Shown: positions 12,531 through 24,381, counted from the first letter of the stretch. The stretch: DNA of 64,000 nucleotides from Simmondsia chinensis (GCA_018398585.1 JAGTTD010000006.1:6734501-6798500); one strand, 5' to 3'. Made by a program: numbers and translations. Notes: a model not told the origin generated them from the sequence alone.

Positions 12531-12561
<31 letters not shown>

Positions 12562-12891
12562 ATATAAATAGAGTAAGCTTCGAAAATGGAGGATTACAGG
12601 TTAAGAAAGGGCAGAAGACATAAAATAGGATTTTGGGGGGGGGGGGGGGGTGAAGAAAAAAAAAACATTCATCAACATGCCTAAACCCTAATTAATCCCC
12701 TCCTATATATGGGGAAAATATCTACACAATATCTGCAAAATATCTGATAACGTGGCAGAGATCCAAGGGCTGGAAGAAGAAGGATTCCTCGTGATGCGTT
12801 CTGCTGGGTTGGCGGGTCTGATGGCAAGAGGGGTCTTGGCAATAACCAGGAAAGAGAGTTTGGCAGGCTAAGGGGTGCCTGGTTTGTATCA
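12438..12891 (-). repeat. 5' LTR of the second Ty3 element (454 bp)
   Basis: Starts TGATAAAAACC and ends GGTTTGTATCA, inverted termini of TG...CA type. It contains an interrupted TA run (12531-12565) and a G-run near 12635-12649. Confidence 0.88.
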
Positions 12892-13260
12892 AACCCTCTC
12901 AAAGTGTAGCTGCTGCACGGTGAGCCACCAACCCTCTCAAAATGTAGCTTTGGAAAGAGAAAGCTACAAAAACTTTCATCAGCTCTCAATCATAAAACCT
13001 CTCGATTCATCTTTGCCCCTGTCCGAATGCCCCCTGGACACTCCTTTACAAATCCCCAAATGCCTCACATCTTTCCTCTCTATTTATTTTCACGCACCTA
13101 ATGAGTTACCTAAATGTAATCTAATTTAAAATATCAATTCAAATCGAACTTATTTAGGTAACCCAATCTTAATTAAAGATCTCCCAAATCAAATCTTAAC
13201 CATATGTAAGTCATATCAAATTAATATTAATTTTGATATAAATAACATCCTAACACTCCT

Positions 13261-14048
13261 ATATTTTCTTTTTCCTTTCTTCCATGTATGGAAAATACTA
13301 AATGTAAGATGGAGTATCTAGAATTCTAAGATTGGGGGCGTGAAGGCTTTTGGAGAGAGAGGGCACTTCTCTATAATATCATGGATGGGTAGATAGATTG
13401 TATGAACATGATATCACATAAGTTACCAATTAGGTTTTACTGCAACTTGGGATGACTTAGTAAGAAACAAACCTTTTATAGTTTCAGGCCTACACAATAT
13501 CAACAAATTAGACAATAAGCTCATGAGGATAAAAGCCACGCGCACCTATTTTCATATCCCTTGGAGTGTATATATAAATATATATAAAATGCATAATGTC
13601 CATCATGAATTGGAACATTATACAAGTGATCCGTTTCAATTCAAATATACAGAAAATATGTGAAAACCGTCTTAAAATTGTTGGAACCAAACGCAAAAAA
13701 ATAATATACAAAATGTATAAAATAGAAAGATATTACCTGGACACGTGAAAATACCAATAATGTAATAATTGGACGAGGCGCAGATCATGTTTTCTTTAAG
13801 ACGGTTTCGCGCCCCTATTGGATCAAAGCCGATGCAGCAGGTACCGGCATGCCGCCTCCAAGATACAACCCCCAGCTAAAATTGGCGCTTTCTTTGTCCG
13901 CACAACCTCAAAATCAGAGCCTTTACAACTCTTTACTTAGCCAAAGTAACAACAAAGTACTTTTTTTTTCTTTTTTATTTTTGAGCCAATAAAGTTTTCC
14001 TCTGCCAACAAAGCTTAAACTTAAGAGGATATTTATACGTAAAATAAT
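13261..14048. other. Intergenic stretch with one exon-like segment
   Basis: Mostly AT-rich and unrecognised. On the minus strand a GC-richer open segment of about 50 codons (about 13737-13885) ends in CCAG followed by GTAATATC at 13737, a fair splice donor. I recognise no protein family in it, and no neighbouring exon is visible, so it may be a gene relic or chance. Confidence 0.35.
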
Positions 14049-14338
14049 GTAAATCATATTTTCATGAACTCATTGAATTTCTAGCCATTTATGGTGTTTT
14101 TATAACCGTAACTAATATTTTTAATGTAAGATCAAGTCAAAGTCATAAATACAAATAGAAATAAGTATTGTCATTAAAGTCATGTTAAATTTTGAAATAT
14201 AATTGAAAAAAATCTGAATTTAGAGAGGTTTGAATATACTATCACTATTCAAAAAGAAAATAATTTTTCATATTCAATAAATATAATAATATGATGATGA
14301 CAGGTAAAACACTAATTTTCATTAAAATACAACAATAA
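14049..14338. repeat. About 290-bp direct repeat, left copy (flank of copia element 1)
   Basis: This segment is repeated, with scattered substitutions, at 20347-20635 immediately after the 3' LTR. Both copies run from 'taaatcat...catgaa.tcattgaatttctag' to 'ttaaaatacaacaataa'. The left copy ends exactly at the 5' LTR. Confidence 0.85.
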
Positions 14339-15024
14339 TGTTGATATATTTTCAAAATGTGTGTTGAACAATATGCAAAAATATTCTTTAATATGTGTAT
14401 AAGATAAGTTTGAGATTGTCCCAATATTTGTTTAAGTGTTTACAGTTTGTTAAGGGTGTGTGTCGACACACATGGCCCGTGTGTCGACACACGGCCCTAC
14501 AGAGAAAAGTTGTGTGTCGATACACAATCTTATAGCATGTTGTGTGTCGATGTGTGTGTCAACATACAGGAGCTATGTGTTGACACATAGCTTCGACACA
14601 CAGGTCTATTTTGGCGGTTTTCTGTGCAGTTTTTTCCTGATTCGTCGTGGCTTTTTGCTTGGTTTTAGGGACGTCCCTCTCCATGGTATACATATAAATA
14701 CCCTAGATTTCTTACTTGTTACTTAGATGAATTGAATTGATTAAAAACACAAGAGAAGAAAAGAGATTGAAAGAACTTTGGGTTCAAGTATTCTTGTGTT
14801 GTTGTGTTGTGTTCTTGAATAACAAAACTTCAATCTCTCTACATCTCTATCAACCTCTCCCTTTACACATCTTCACTTCATATTTGGTTATTGTTGTATC
14901 CCCGAGGATATTTCGTATACCTAAATAAACCTTAAGAAAAGTGATTACATAGCCTCAACACCTAAAATCTTCCGGTTATCCGTTTGCAAGGATTTTGCAT
15001 GTATTTTGTAGATTTGTTCTAACA
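14339..15024 (+). repeat. 5' LTR of copia element 1 (686 bp)
   Basis: Starts TGTTGATAT and ends TTCTAACA. It holds a TATA-like 'tatacatataaatacc' (about 14687-14702) and copies of the palindrome TGTGTCGACACA at 14459-14470 and 14480-14491 plus degenerate copies to 14615. Confidence 0.87.
14459..14615. repeat. Cluster of TGTGTCGACACA palindromes in the 5' LTR
   Basis: Two exact 12-bp palindromes with a central GTCGAC and several degenerate ones (TGTGTCGATACACA, TGTGTTGACACA) lie upstream of the TATA-like box. The matching cluster in the 3' LTR is at 19738-19935. The position suits a U3 enhancer or protein-binding array, which is inference. Confidence 0.8.
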
Positions 15025-15053
15025 ATCTTAAGGTTTAGTTTTTGATATGGGAT

Positions 15054-18000
15054 ATGGCTTCATCATTGAGGGAAATGACAACCAACTTTGTGAAGTTAGA
15101 TAGGTTTGATGGCGGTAATTTCCAGGGATGGTAGAGGAAGATGCACTTCCTCATAACTACGTTGAATGTGGTGTATGTGAATACACCATTTCCATCCCCC
15201 GCTTCTGAGGAGGAGGAGACTTTGGCAGAGCAGAGGGCCAGACTGAAATGAAGAATGATGACTACATCTGCAGAGGGCATATACTCAACAGTATGACTGA
15301 TGCCCTATTTAACATCTGCTCGAATGTGCCAACAGCAAAGGAATTATGGAATGCACTCGAGGCACGCTACATGGCCAAGGATGCAACAAGCAAAAAATTC
15401 CTGCTTAGTCAATTTAGTAATTACAAAATGGTAGATGATCGTCCGGTCATGGAGCAATTCCATGAAATAGAATAAATTTTGAATAATTTCAAACAACATA
15501 AAATGAACATGGACGATACCATAGTTGTTTCTTCCTTAATTGACAAACTTCTGCCTTCATAGAGAGACGTTAAGAAAAGTCTCAAACATAAGAAGGAAGA
15601 GATGCCAATTGAGGAGTTGGCTAACCACATGCGTGTTGAAAAAGGCTACAGATAACAAAGACCGCCCTGGTGAAGTTGGTAAAATCAATGTCACAAAAGA
15701 AGGCCAGTCGAGTAAAGGAACCAATAGAACCGGATACTTCTAAAAGAAGAAAAATGACAAGAGGCCGAAGATGGTCTGTTAGGAGTGTCAGAAGCCTAGT
15801 CACCTACGTAGGGACTGTTACCGCCTTAAAAATAAGAAAGGCAAGGGGCTTGATCATCGCACCAAAAATTCGAATGATAGGTTCTTGGAGACGATATCGG
15901 AAGTCAACCTAGTCGAGAGTGATAACTCTTGATGGGTTGACTCGGGGGCCATGAGACATATGTGTAAGGACAAGGGGTTCTTCATGACTTTTGAACCCAT
16001 GGACAATAGAACTGTGTTGTTCATGTGCGATGGGGCGACTATATCGGTTAAAGGGAAGGGAAAAGTAGATTTGCTTTTTACCTCTTGAAAAATCCTTACT
16101 TTAACCGATGTATGTTATGCTCCGGATGTGAAGAAGAACCTCATGTCCGGTGGCCTATTAAATCAGTTTGGATTCAAGATGGTCTTCGAGTCCGACAAGT
16201 TTGTATTGTCGAAAAGAGGGGTCTTTGTTGGTAAAGATTATCTATGTAATGGCATGTTCAAAATGAACGTTGATAATAAAATTGATACTTCTGTTTATAT
16301 GCTTGACTCGTCGGTTTTGCGGCATCAAAGATTAGGTCATGTAAATTTTTGTAGATTGCATGAAATGGTTAATTATTCGTTGATACCCCACATAGATAAA
16401 ATTGATGATAAATGCAAAATGTGCATGTTAACATAAATAACGAGATTGTCACTTCCTTCGGTGCAAAGAGAGACTAATTTACTTGACCTTATACATAGCA
16501 ATTTATGTGATTTCAAGAACACACCAAGTTTAGGTGGAAAGCAATATTTTATAACATTTATAGAAGATTGTTCGAGATTTTGTTATGTATATCTCATAAT
16601 TCACAAAGATGACTCCCTTGATAGATTTAAAGCCTATAAAGCAGAAACTGAGTTACACTATGAGACCTTCCTCAAGCGCCTTAGGTCCGACTGTGGTGAG
16701 GAAGACTATGATCCCAAGTATTTTGAAACCACCAGAACCATACATGAGATAAATGCTCCGTATACACCATAATGGAATGGCATGGCTGAGAGAAAAAACC
16801 AGACTCTAACTGAAATGGTTAACTCAATGTTATCCTATTTCGGTCTCATCGATGGATTTTGGGGTGAGGCAACGCTAATGGCCTGTTATATACTTCATAG
16901 AGTTCCAAATAAGAGAAATAAAATAATCCCGTATGAATTGTGGAACAAATGCCCCCTTAATTTGACTTATCTGAAAGTGCGGGGGTGTAGGGCAGTAGTT
17001 AAAGTCCCTGAACCTAAACATAAGAAGTTAAATGAAAGAGGCATTGATTGCATCTTTGTTGGATATGCTCGCATAGCAAGGTGTATCAATTCTATGTAAT
17101 TGAATCTAATGATTATATCAATGTGAATACAATAATAGCATTGAGAGACGCCATATTTGATGAGAATCGGTTTACCTCCATTCCTAGACCGAGGAATTAT
17201 GTACCAATTGAGAGTGAAACTCAAGTGTCATATGACGATGTTCATCATGAGAGGGAAGATGTCCCTGAATGTGATCTAGAACTTCGAAGGAGTAAGAGAG
17301 CAAGAAAAGAGAAATCTTTTGGTTCGAACTTCTACATATTTTTGGTAGAAGGTTCGAGGAACGATGTGGACCAAGTGGCTCCATATTGTTATGTCATGGA
17401 AGCTGATCCCATGACGTTCTCATGACGCCTCCTTTTGGCGAGAGGCTGTGAATAATGAGATGGATTCCATCATTAAGAATAATACCTGGATATTGTTGGA
17501 TCTTCCATGAGGCAGTAAGTCTATCGGATGTAAATGGATCTTTAAAAAGAAGATGAAAGCCGATGGAACGATAGAAGTTCAAGGCCCGATTGGTGGCTAC
17601 CCAAATACATGGGTTGGACTACTTTGACACGTATGCCCCCGTGGAAAGAATATCGATGATAAGGGTTTTGATAGCCGTTGCCTCAATTTATAAACTAGCG
17701 ATACACCAAATGGAAGTCAAAATGGCATTCCTGAATGGTGAGCAAGAAGAGGAAGTGCATATGGAACAATCGAAAGGTTTTGTTGTTCCTAGCCAAAAGA
17801 GAAAAGTATGTAACTCATATGATCTCTGTATGGGCTAAAGCAAGCAACGAAATAGTGGCACCAGAAGTTTGATCAGGTTGTTCTAAACAACAGATTCGTT
17901 ATAAACAAATCAGATAAATGTGTCTATAACAAGTTTAATAATGGCAAAGGGGTCATTATATGTTTGTATGTCGATGACATGCTGATATTTAGTACTGATG

Positions 18001-18837
18001 TGGAACAAGTACAGAGAACTAAATGGTTTTTCTCAAAAAACTTTGTTATGAAAGACATAGGTGAGGCAGAGGTAATCCTCGGTATAAGGATTATAAGGAA
18101 TGGTGATACTATTTCCTTGACGCAGTCTCACTACGTTAAAAATATGGTGAAAAAGTTCCATTTCTTTGATTGTGCAAAGATATACATTCCAATGGATCCT
18201 AGTGTGAAATTAGTACCGAATGATGGAGCTCCAATGTCACAACTGGAGTATGCACATGCCATTGGCTGTCTCATGTGCACCATGACAAGCACAAGGGCTG
18301 ATATCGCCTTTGCTGTTGGAAAGCTGAGTAGATATACTAGCAATCCGAGTAAGATGCACTGGGATGCAGTGCATCAGGTACTGAAGTACCTTAAGAAGAC
18401 TATAAACTATGGTCTTTCTTATGTAGGGTATCCTCCTATTTTGGAGGGATACTCTGATGCAAGTTGGTTCTCCGATATGGAGGATCATGCATCCACGAGT
18501 GGATGGGTATTCCTGATTGGTGGGGGTGCAGTTTCTTAGGATTCTAAGACACAAACTTGCATATTTGATTCAACAATGGTGGCGGACTTTATCGATCTCA
18601 TGTCTGTGGCTGAAGAGGCCGAGTGGTTAAAGGATCTCCTGTATGAGATACCTTTGTGGCCTAAGCCAATATCACAAACATCTATCCACTGTAATAGTCA
18701 AGCTACGCTTTCTAGAGCGTACAGTGATGTGTATAACATGAAGTCCAGACACATTGATGTAAGGCATAGTATAGTGAGGCACCTTATTCGAGAAGGTGTT
18801 ATCATTGTGGACTTAGTCAGAATCTAGCAGATCCGTT
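15054..18837 (+). pseudogene. Copia gag-pol, many stops
   Basis: The start is ATG at 15054 (MASSLREMTTNFVKLDRFDG), with a stop after NFQGW. Gag continues to about 15640 (LWNALEARYMAKDATSKKFL), with a degenerate zinc knuckle near 15780-15830. Protease follows (WVDSGAMRHM near 15935, DSG kept), then integrase (HQRLGHVNF at 16320, CKMCM, core from 16446). RT runs from 17590 (MEVKMAFLNGE, and YVDD kept near 17967), and RNase H ends with SRHIDVRHSIVRHLIREG near 18750-18810. In-frame stops occur between almost all blocks, but the catalytic motifs remain readable. Confidence 0.88.
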
Positions 18838-19608
18838 TACAAAAGGCCTAGCTAGAGACTTGGTTCTGAAAACAAGTGAAGGGATGGAGTTGAAACCTGT
18901 CAATATTAGTCACCCGTGAAAGGCCCTCAACTCAACGCCTAGTATGACGCTAGGTCTCAGGTTCAATGAGAAGACTTGTCATCTGTGTGACTGCAAGCAC
19001 TAAATGAGCATTTTCTATCCTAAGTATGAAGTGCTTGATACCTGCGTCAGAGATCCTAAGAGGATGAGCAAAAGCTCTTAATGGACCTGGTCTTAGAACT
19101 TGTTAAATGTCGCGTCGCAGGGACAATGATCAATGAGGTCCACCTTAGTGTATGATGAAGTTTGGCCACTTCAAAGGGGTGGTTTTTGACTAAGGGTTTG
19201 GCCCTGAAACACTCACGAAGGGTACAGGACACAAGGCCACAAATGTGTTGACCTGGGAGTGGTAGGGTGTGTACGGGGAAGTACTCTTGTGCGTGATTAG
19301 ATAGTCAGTTAGTCAAATGGATTGTATGATTCAAAGCTTGGTCTACCATTTTCGATTCGATTAACTATATGGTCTTTTCACTAGCTGGGGATTCAATCGC
19401 GGATACACGACAGAAGGAATTACTCTAATCATAGGTCCTTCTCTCCATCGAAACGACAGGGCCAATTAAGAATCCTCGGATGAACTAGTACTAGCAAAAA
19501 AAAAACATTCAGGTAATAGTTCTAAAGGAAGGGCCCCACCCTCGTTGATGCACAATAAGGCCTCCTTTAACCGAGATGTTAATTTTGAGATTGATTATAT
19601 TTTTAAAA

Positions 19609-19620
19609 TGGTGGGGGGAA
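19609..19620 (+). other. Polypurine tract
   Basis: TGGTGGGGGGAA directly before the 3' LTR; primes plus-strand synthesis in LTR elements. Confidence 0.75.
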
Positions 19621-20336
19621 TGTTGATGTATTTTCAAAATTTGTGTTGAATAATATGCAAAATATTATTTAATATGTGTATAAGATGAGTTTGAGATTGT
19701 CCCAATACTTATTTAAGTGTTTAAAGTTTGTTAGGGGTGTGTGTCGACAAATGGGCCATGTGTGTCGACACACAAACCAACAGAACCATAGTGGAACAGC
19801 TGTGTGTCGACACACATGGCCCTTGTGTCGACACACCACCCTTTACAGAAGCACACGGAGAAAATTTGTGTGTCGACATACAATCTTATAGTACACTGTG
19901 TTTCGATGTGTGTGTCGACACACAGCTTCAACACACTGGTCTGTTTTGGCGGTTTTCTGCGCGGTTTTTTCCCAGTTCGCCGCAGCTTTTTGCTCGGTTT
20001 TTTAGGGACGTCTCTCTTCATGGTATATATATAAATACCCCATATTTCTTACTTGTTACTTGGATGAATTGAATTGATTAAAAACACAGGAGAAGAAAAG
20101 AGATTAAAAGAACTTTGGGTTTAAGTGTTCTTGTGTTGTTGTGTTGTGTTCTTGAGTAACAAAACTTCAATCTCTCTACATCTCTATTAATCTCTCTCTT
20201 TACACATATTCACTTCTTATTTGATTGTTGTTGTATGCCCGAGGATATTTCATATACCGAAATAAACCTTAAGGAAAGTGATTACATAGCCTCAACGCCT
20301 GAGATTTTTCGGTTACCTGTTTGCAAGGATTTTGCA
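19621..20336 (+). repeat. 3' LTR of copia element 1, right end truncated
   Basis: Starts TGTTGATGT and matches the 5' LTR through 'gattttgca' at 20336, then diverges. It holds more intact palindromes than the 5' LTR (19760-19771, 19803-19814, 19824-19835, 19910-19921, and degenerate ones). Confidence 0.85.
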
Positions 20337-20346
20337 AGAATTTCGT

Positions 20347-20635
20347 ATAAATCATTTTTGCATGAAATCATTGAATTTCTAGCCATTTATGGTGTTTTTA
20401 TAACCATAACTGATATTTTTAATGTAAGATCAAATCAAAGTCATAAATACAAATAGAAATAAGTATTGTCATCAAAGTCATGTTAAATTTTAAAAATATA
20501 ATTGAAAAAACTATGAATTTAGAGAGGTTTGAATATACTATTACTATTCAAAAATAAAATAATTTTTCATATTCAATAAATATAATAATATGGTGATGAT
20601 AGGTAAAACACTAAATTTTATTAAAATACAACAAT
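20347..20635. repeat. About 290-bp direct repeat, right copy
   Basis: Counterpart of 14049-14338. It begins within about 10 bp of the truncated 3' LTR and ends at the 5S-SINE inserted at 20636. Confidence 0.85.
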
Positions 20636-20889
20636 AATAACAACAAACTCAGTGCCTCAAGGGTTCTCATATAAACAGGGTCTGGGAGGGGTGGATGTAT
20701 GCAGCCTTACCCCTTCAGGGTATAACCCTGCCGAGAGCTATTTCTGAGGATCCCAACCTTATAGGATTGGCAACACAAGGACTTCCCAAGAGGTCACCCA
20801 TCCTGGTACTACTCTTACCTAAGCACGTTTAACTTCAAAATTTTAATGAGATCCGGTTGCATTAGCGCCTAGTAAATGAACCTACTAAT
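20636..20889 (-). mobile_element. 5S-rRNA-headed SINE
   Basis: On the minus strand the element begins with a degenerate 5S rRNA sequence (head about 20767-20880: GATCTCATTAAAATTTTGAA, then GGATGGGTGACCTCTTGGGA), continues with a SINE/LINE-type tail (AGGCTGCATACATCC, AGACCCTG) and ends in TTG repeats. Flanks 'ttttattaaaatacaacaata' type (20616-20635) and the near copy at 20890-20912 are the target duplication, with small differences. It is a retroposed pseudogene, not a functional 5S gene. Confidence 0.78.
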
Positions 20890-20912
20890 TTTTATTAAAA
20901 TATCCAACAATA

Positions 20913-21214
20913 AACTAGACAAGCGGATAACAATAGTTACTTAGTTGCTTCAGTCATGGCTGGCATGGCTAGTCCATAAATAGGGCCTGGAGTCCCTAGA
21001 TTTGTAACAAAGAGATTATATACAGTGTAATGCTCAATAAAACTCTATCTTTGTTACCATATGTTATATCCAGTGTTCATACATAGATTCCGGCCATACT
21101 TCATTGCTTATCTAGTTGGATCCGCATGTAACTAGAATGACTGATTACGAGTCATTACCATCACAGATAGTCGAAAAATTATCTGTGACACCGACCATAA
21201 TTAATGTCCTAGTC
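20913..21214 (+). repeat. Possible LTR fragment
   Basis: Contains 'ccataaatagggcctgg' (TATA-like) followed by 'caataaaactctatctttgttacc', a layout typical of the R-U5 part of plant LTRs. No partner or termini are found, so the call is weak. Confidence 0.3.
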
Positions 21215-21688
21215 AATCCAAAATCCGGATAGGTAGACACATGAAGAGGTGGCCAAGGGGTTTGATTGATCCATGAACCGACCCAGAAAATGACCCAATC
21301 CGACCCGACCCGCCGATCGACCGACCATTGGTAGCGGGCCGGGTCACGGGTCAAGTTCTAGGGCTGTCAAACTCGGACCCAGCTTCACCCCTGTCATGAA
21401 ACTGGTCTGACCTGAGTCATGAAACTGGACTGACTTGTGTCACTTCGGTAATGAACTTATGTTGTTAATAAAAATTATAATTCGACCATGTAAATTCTAA
21501 TGTCATATCATGTAATTTTTTTGTTTTATTAACAACAATTAATCTAAAAGTAACCAACTATATGTCAATATACCAAAAAATAATCCAACTCTATTTTCTA
21601 ACAAAAAAATAACGCAACTCTAACTTTTCTACAAAAAAAAATCCAACTCTGACTTTTGTACCAAAAAATAACTAAACTCTATAATTAA
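21215..21688. repeat. Left inverted arm of the composite
   Basis: Outer GC-rich part 21215-21420, then 21530-21688 with four to five AT-rich units '..accaaaaaataa..caactct..'. The inverse of these units is at 32945-33140. Confidence 0.65.
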
Positions 21689-22142
21689 TGATGTTGTGCG
21701 TGAATATGGGAAATAGGGGTATATGAAGGTTCACCGGTCTTCCCTTTGAATTTTATTAATTTAATAACAAAATTACAAAGAGGATTGATAGCCCGGTTTC
21801 TCACAAGCCGAGAAATGAGCACAAGAATCTGAAAATTTATGTCGAAATTAGCTAACTCCTAACCCTTACTCTCTCTCCTTTATATAGAGGATATGACAAA
21901 AGAAATAAATTTTAAAATTTTGAATTCAAATCTATAGTAAATAAGAAAGGAATAAACTAAAAATCAATAGCAATCAATTTGTCCCAAAAACTCGGATTGC
22001 GCTGTAACCACCCCAAGAATCTCGCTGTCAATCCTGACTGATTAGCTCCCGTGTTGAAATGCGCATCCCACCAAGCAATCGTCCCGCCAAGCCTATGGTG
22101 CCTTCGTCCCACCGAGCCTGTGAAGCCTTCACGGCTGCATCA
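21689..22142 (-). repeat. 3' LTR of the third Ty3 element (454 bp)
   Basis: Aligns end to end with 26092-26542. On the minus strand the purine tract CAACCCAGGGAGGA (about 22143-22156) sits directly before it. Confidence 0.9.
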
Positions 22143-22156
22143 TCCTCCCTGGGTTG

Positions 22157-22900
22157 GAGAGAATTCACCCTCGAATTCGTTTGAGGACCAACACTGTTGT
22201 TTTTTTCCAAAGTACGAAGTAAGGTGCTTGACGTTGAAGATTTTGGAAGTCCTCATACCTTGGCGTTTTCTACATCTAGGCGCCAAAGGAGATTACCCAA
22301 CGAATGATTGATGACTTCAATTTGTCCATCCGTCTGGGGGTGATGGACTGTGCTAAAGGCGAGTGATGTGTTTTCCATTTTCCACAAAGTTCTCCAGAAG
22401 TGATTGACAAATCGAATGTCCCTATCTGACACAATGCTAGCCAGTAAGCCATGTAACCTATACACTTCCCTGAAGTACAGACCCGTAACATGAATGGCGT
22501 CTGCAGCCTTCTTACACCTGATGCAGTGCGCCATCATTGAAAATCTATCAACAACGGCGAAGATTGAATCATACTCGCCAATGGTCCTTGGCAAGCCTAA
22601 CACAAAATCTATACTAACGTCCATCCATGGCTGACTTGGTGTCGGTAATGGCACATAGAGCCCGGCGTTGGTTACCTCACCCTCAGAAATTTGACAAATA
22701 CGGCAATGCTTTACATACCTCTCAACTTCTTTGCGGATTGTAGGCCAATAATAGTTAGTGGTGATAGGCTTGAGCGTCTTGTCCCAGCCAACATGCCCCG
22801 CATTGTGCTTCTCTTCTATGATTTTGAGCTGCCAACTTGAGTTCGGTACACAAAGCTGATTCCCTTTGAACAGGAACCCGCCAAGAATGGAGTATTCGGG
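22157..22900 (-). pseudogene. Ty3 integrase, partial frame
   Basis: The open piece 22253-22654 reads PWMDVSIDFVLGLP, then FAVVDRFSMMAHCIRC (first Asp), IVSDRDIRFVNHFWRTLW (second Asp) and VHHPQTDGQIEVINHSLGNLL (third acid, Glu). All three catalytic acids of the DDE core are therefore present. The zinc-binding region lies upstream near 22680-22870 in broken frames. Confidence 0.85.
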
Positions 22901-24320
22901 AACTGACCCCGTCTGTACATCTCACCAAATGTTGCAAAAAGTGGGATCGCCATGGTACATCTCCGCCATCTGTTCAAAACCTGTAATTTCTACTCTACTC
23001 TGCCCCAAAACTAGGTTCCGTCGACTTAGTGCGTCTGCCACCTTGTTCAGCACACCAGATTTGTGTTTAATGATGAAGTGAAAAAGTTAAAATTAGCTGG
23101 CCCACTTGGCATGTCTATAGGAGAGCTTGTCTTGGCTGTCAATGTATTTGAGGGCAATGTTATCGAAATACAAGGTGAACTCCTGGTTGGCTAAATATGA
23201 CCTCCAATGCCTCAATGCTCTCATTAAGGCGTAGAACTCCAGATCGTAAGTCGAGTAGTTTAACTTATTTTCATTCAGCTTCTCACTGAAATATGTCAAT
23301 CCCAATCTTGGAAGCAACCGTGTACAGCTCAGATGTCTTTTGAAAGTCGGGGAGGGTTGACACTAACGCCATGATCAACTTCTCCATCATTCTGTTAAAG
23401 GCAACTTCTGCCTGCGGCTTCCAAACGAAGGATCCTATTTTCAAACGGTCAGTGATTGGCTCCACAATTGAGATGAAACCAAGAACGAAGCGCCTGTAGA
23501 ATGACACTAACCCATGAAAATTACGAGCCTCACCAATCGTCCTTGGTTGAGGCTAGTCATGGATAGCTTCTATTTTCCCTTCGTCGGCAGATATGCCATC
23601 CTTGGATACAACGAACCCAAGGAAAGTCACCTTGTCCCTTATGAACTCACACTTCTTGAGGGTGGCAAATAAACTCTGAGTTCTCAATGTATGAAGTACC
23701 TCCCTTAGATGACTAATGTGTTACACGCGGTCTCAGCTAAAGATCACTATGTCATCAAAGTAAACGGTGATGAACTTCCCAATAAACGGCCATAATACCT
23801 GGTTCATAAATCTCATGAATGTGCTAGGCGTGTTGGACAATCCAAATGGCATGACCGGCGTAAAGCCCCTCTCTCACCTTGAAAGCCGTCTTCCATTCAT
23901 CCCCAGGTGAGATTCGGATTTTGTGGTATCCACTCTTAAGATCTAGCTTCCTGAGCACCTTGGCGCATTGCAAAGGATCCAACAAATCATCCAGTCCTGG
24001 AATGGGGTAATGATAGCGTACCGTTGTTTATTGCCTTGCTATCAACACACATCCTCCAGCTCCCATCTTTTTTGGGCGTCAACGAGGCTGGAATGGCGCA
24101 AGGACTCAAACTTTCTCTAACAAAATGCCTAGCGAGAAGCTCTTCTACTTGGCATCTCAGCTCTTCGTGCTCAGTTGGGCTCATCCGATAATGAGGCCTG
24201 TTTGGTAAAGAGGCGCGTGGAACCAGATCAATGCGGTGTTGGACATCCCTCAAAGGCCCCAGTGTAGCAGGTAGCTCCTCCGGGAATACATCAGTGTATT
24301 CCTCCAATAATGCCGTGACC
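22901..24320 (-). pseudogene. Ty3 reverse transcriptase and RNase H, frameshifted
   Basis: RT starts in 23987-24307 ([38 protein letters not shown]), then shifts frame. An FDD box ('[10 protein letters not shown]') is readable near 23745-23775 and the connection region FYRRFVLGFISIVEPIT at about 23460-23507. RNase H is in 23093-23317 (NYSTYDLEFYALMRALRHWR). At least three frameshifts or stops break it. Confidence 0.85.
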
Positions 24321-24381
24321 TCACTCAGTATTTCTTTAAGGAAGACAGTGTTTTCCTTCCCAATCTATACGAACACGACTC

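Larger units (their letters stand above)
7479..12891 (-). mobile_element. Ty3/gypsy LTR retrotransposon with chromodomain-like tail, nested in solo LTR
   Basis: Two related LTRs (7479-7957 and 12438-12891) bound a minus-strand gag-protease-RT-RNase H-integrase region. Flanks AACCG (7474-7478) and AACCC (12892-12896) are the target duplication with one mismatch. Every domain carries stops or frameshifts. The downstream end of integrase reads QVLVQWEGQTAADAT, resembling the C-terminal chromodomain tail of chromovirus-type Ty3 elements. Stops throughout show it is inactive and older than the first Ty3 element. Confidence 0.92.
7210..13255. repeat. Solo LTR (about 630 bp of its own) split by a nested Ty3 element
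   Basis: The outer pieces are 7210-7478 and 12897-13255. The left begins TGTTGAG, the right ends CCTAACA, and the flanks are a perfect 5-bp duplication CTCCT (7205-7209 and 13256-13260). No internal domain of its own is present, so this is best read as a solo LTR left by LTR-LTR recombination, or a very small element. It contains a roughly 40-bp partial tandem repeat ('agtgtaactgctgcacagcg' type) at the point where the second Ty3 element inserted. Confidence 0.7.
14339..20336 (+). mobile_element. Ty1/copia LTR retrotransposon 1, degenerate, with long flanking duplication
   Basis: LTRs at 14339-15024 and 19621-20336 enclose gag, protease, integrase, RT and RNase H in copia order on the plus strand, all with many stops. 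A purine tract TGGTGGGGGGAA (19609-19620) precedes the 3' LTR. No tRNA-Met binding site is recognisable after the 5' LTR. The last ~25 bp expected at the 3' LTR end (TGTTCTAACA type) are missing; instead the flank duplication begins there. The region between the pol end (18837) and the purine tract (about 770 bp) is non-coding. Confidence 0.9.

Noticed and set aside
19676..20072. Open frames with CVDTH repeats
   Set aside because: They are translations of the LTR palindromes in several frames and on both strands; nothing suggests coding.
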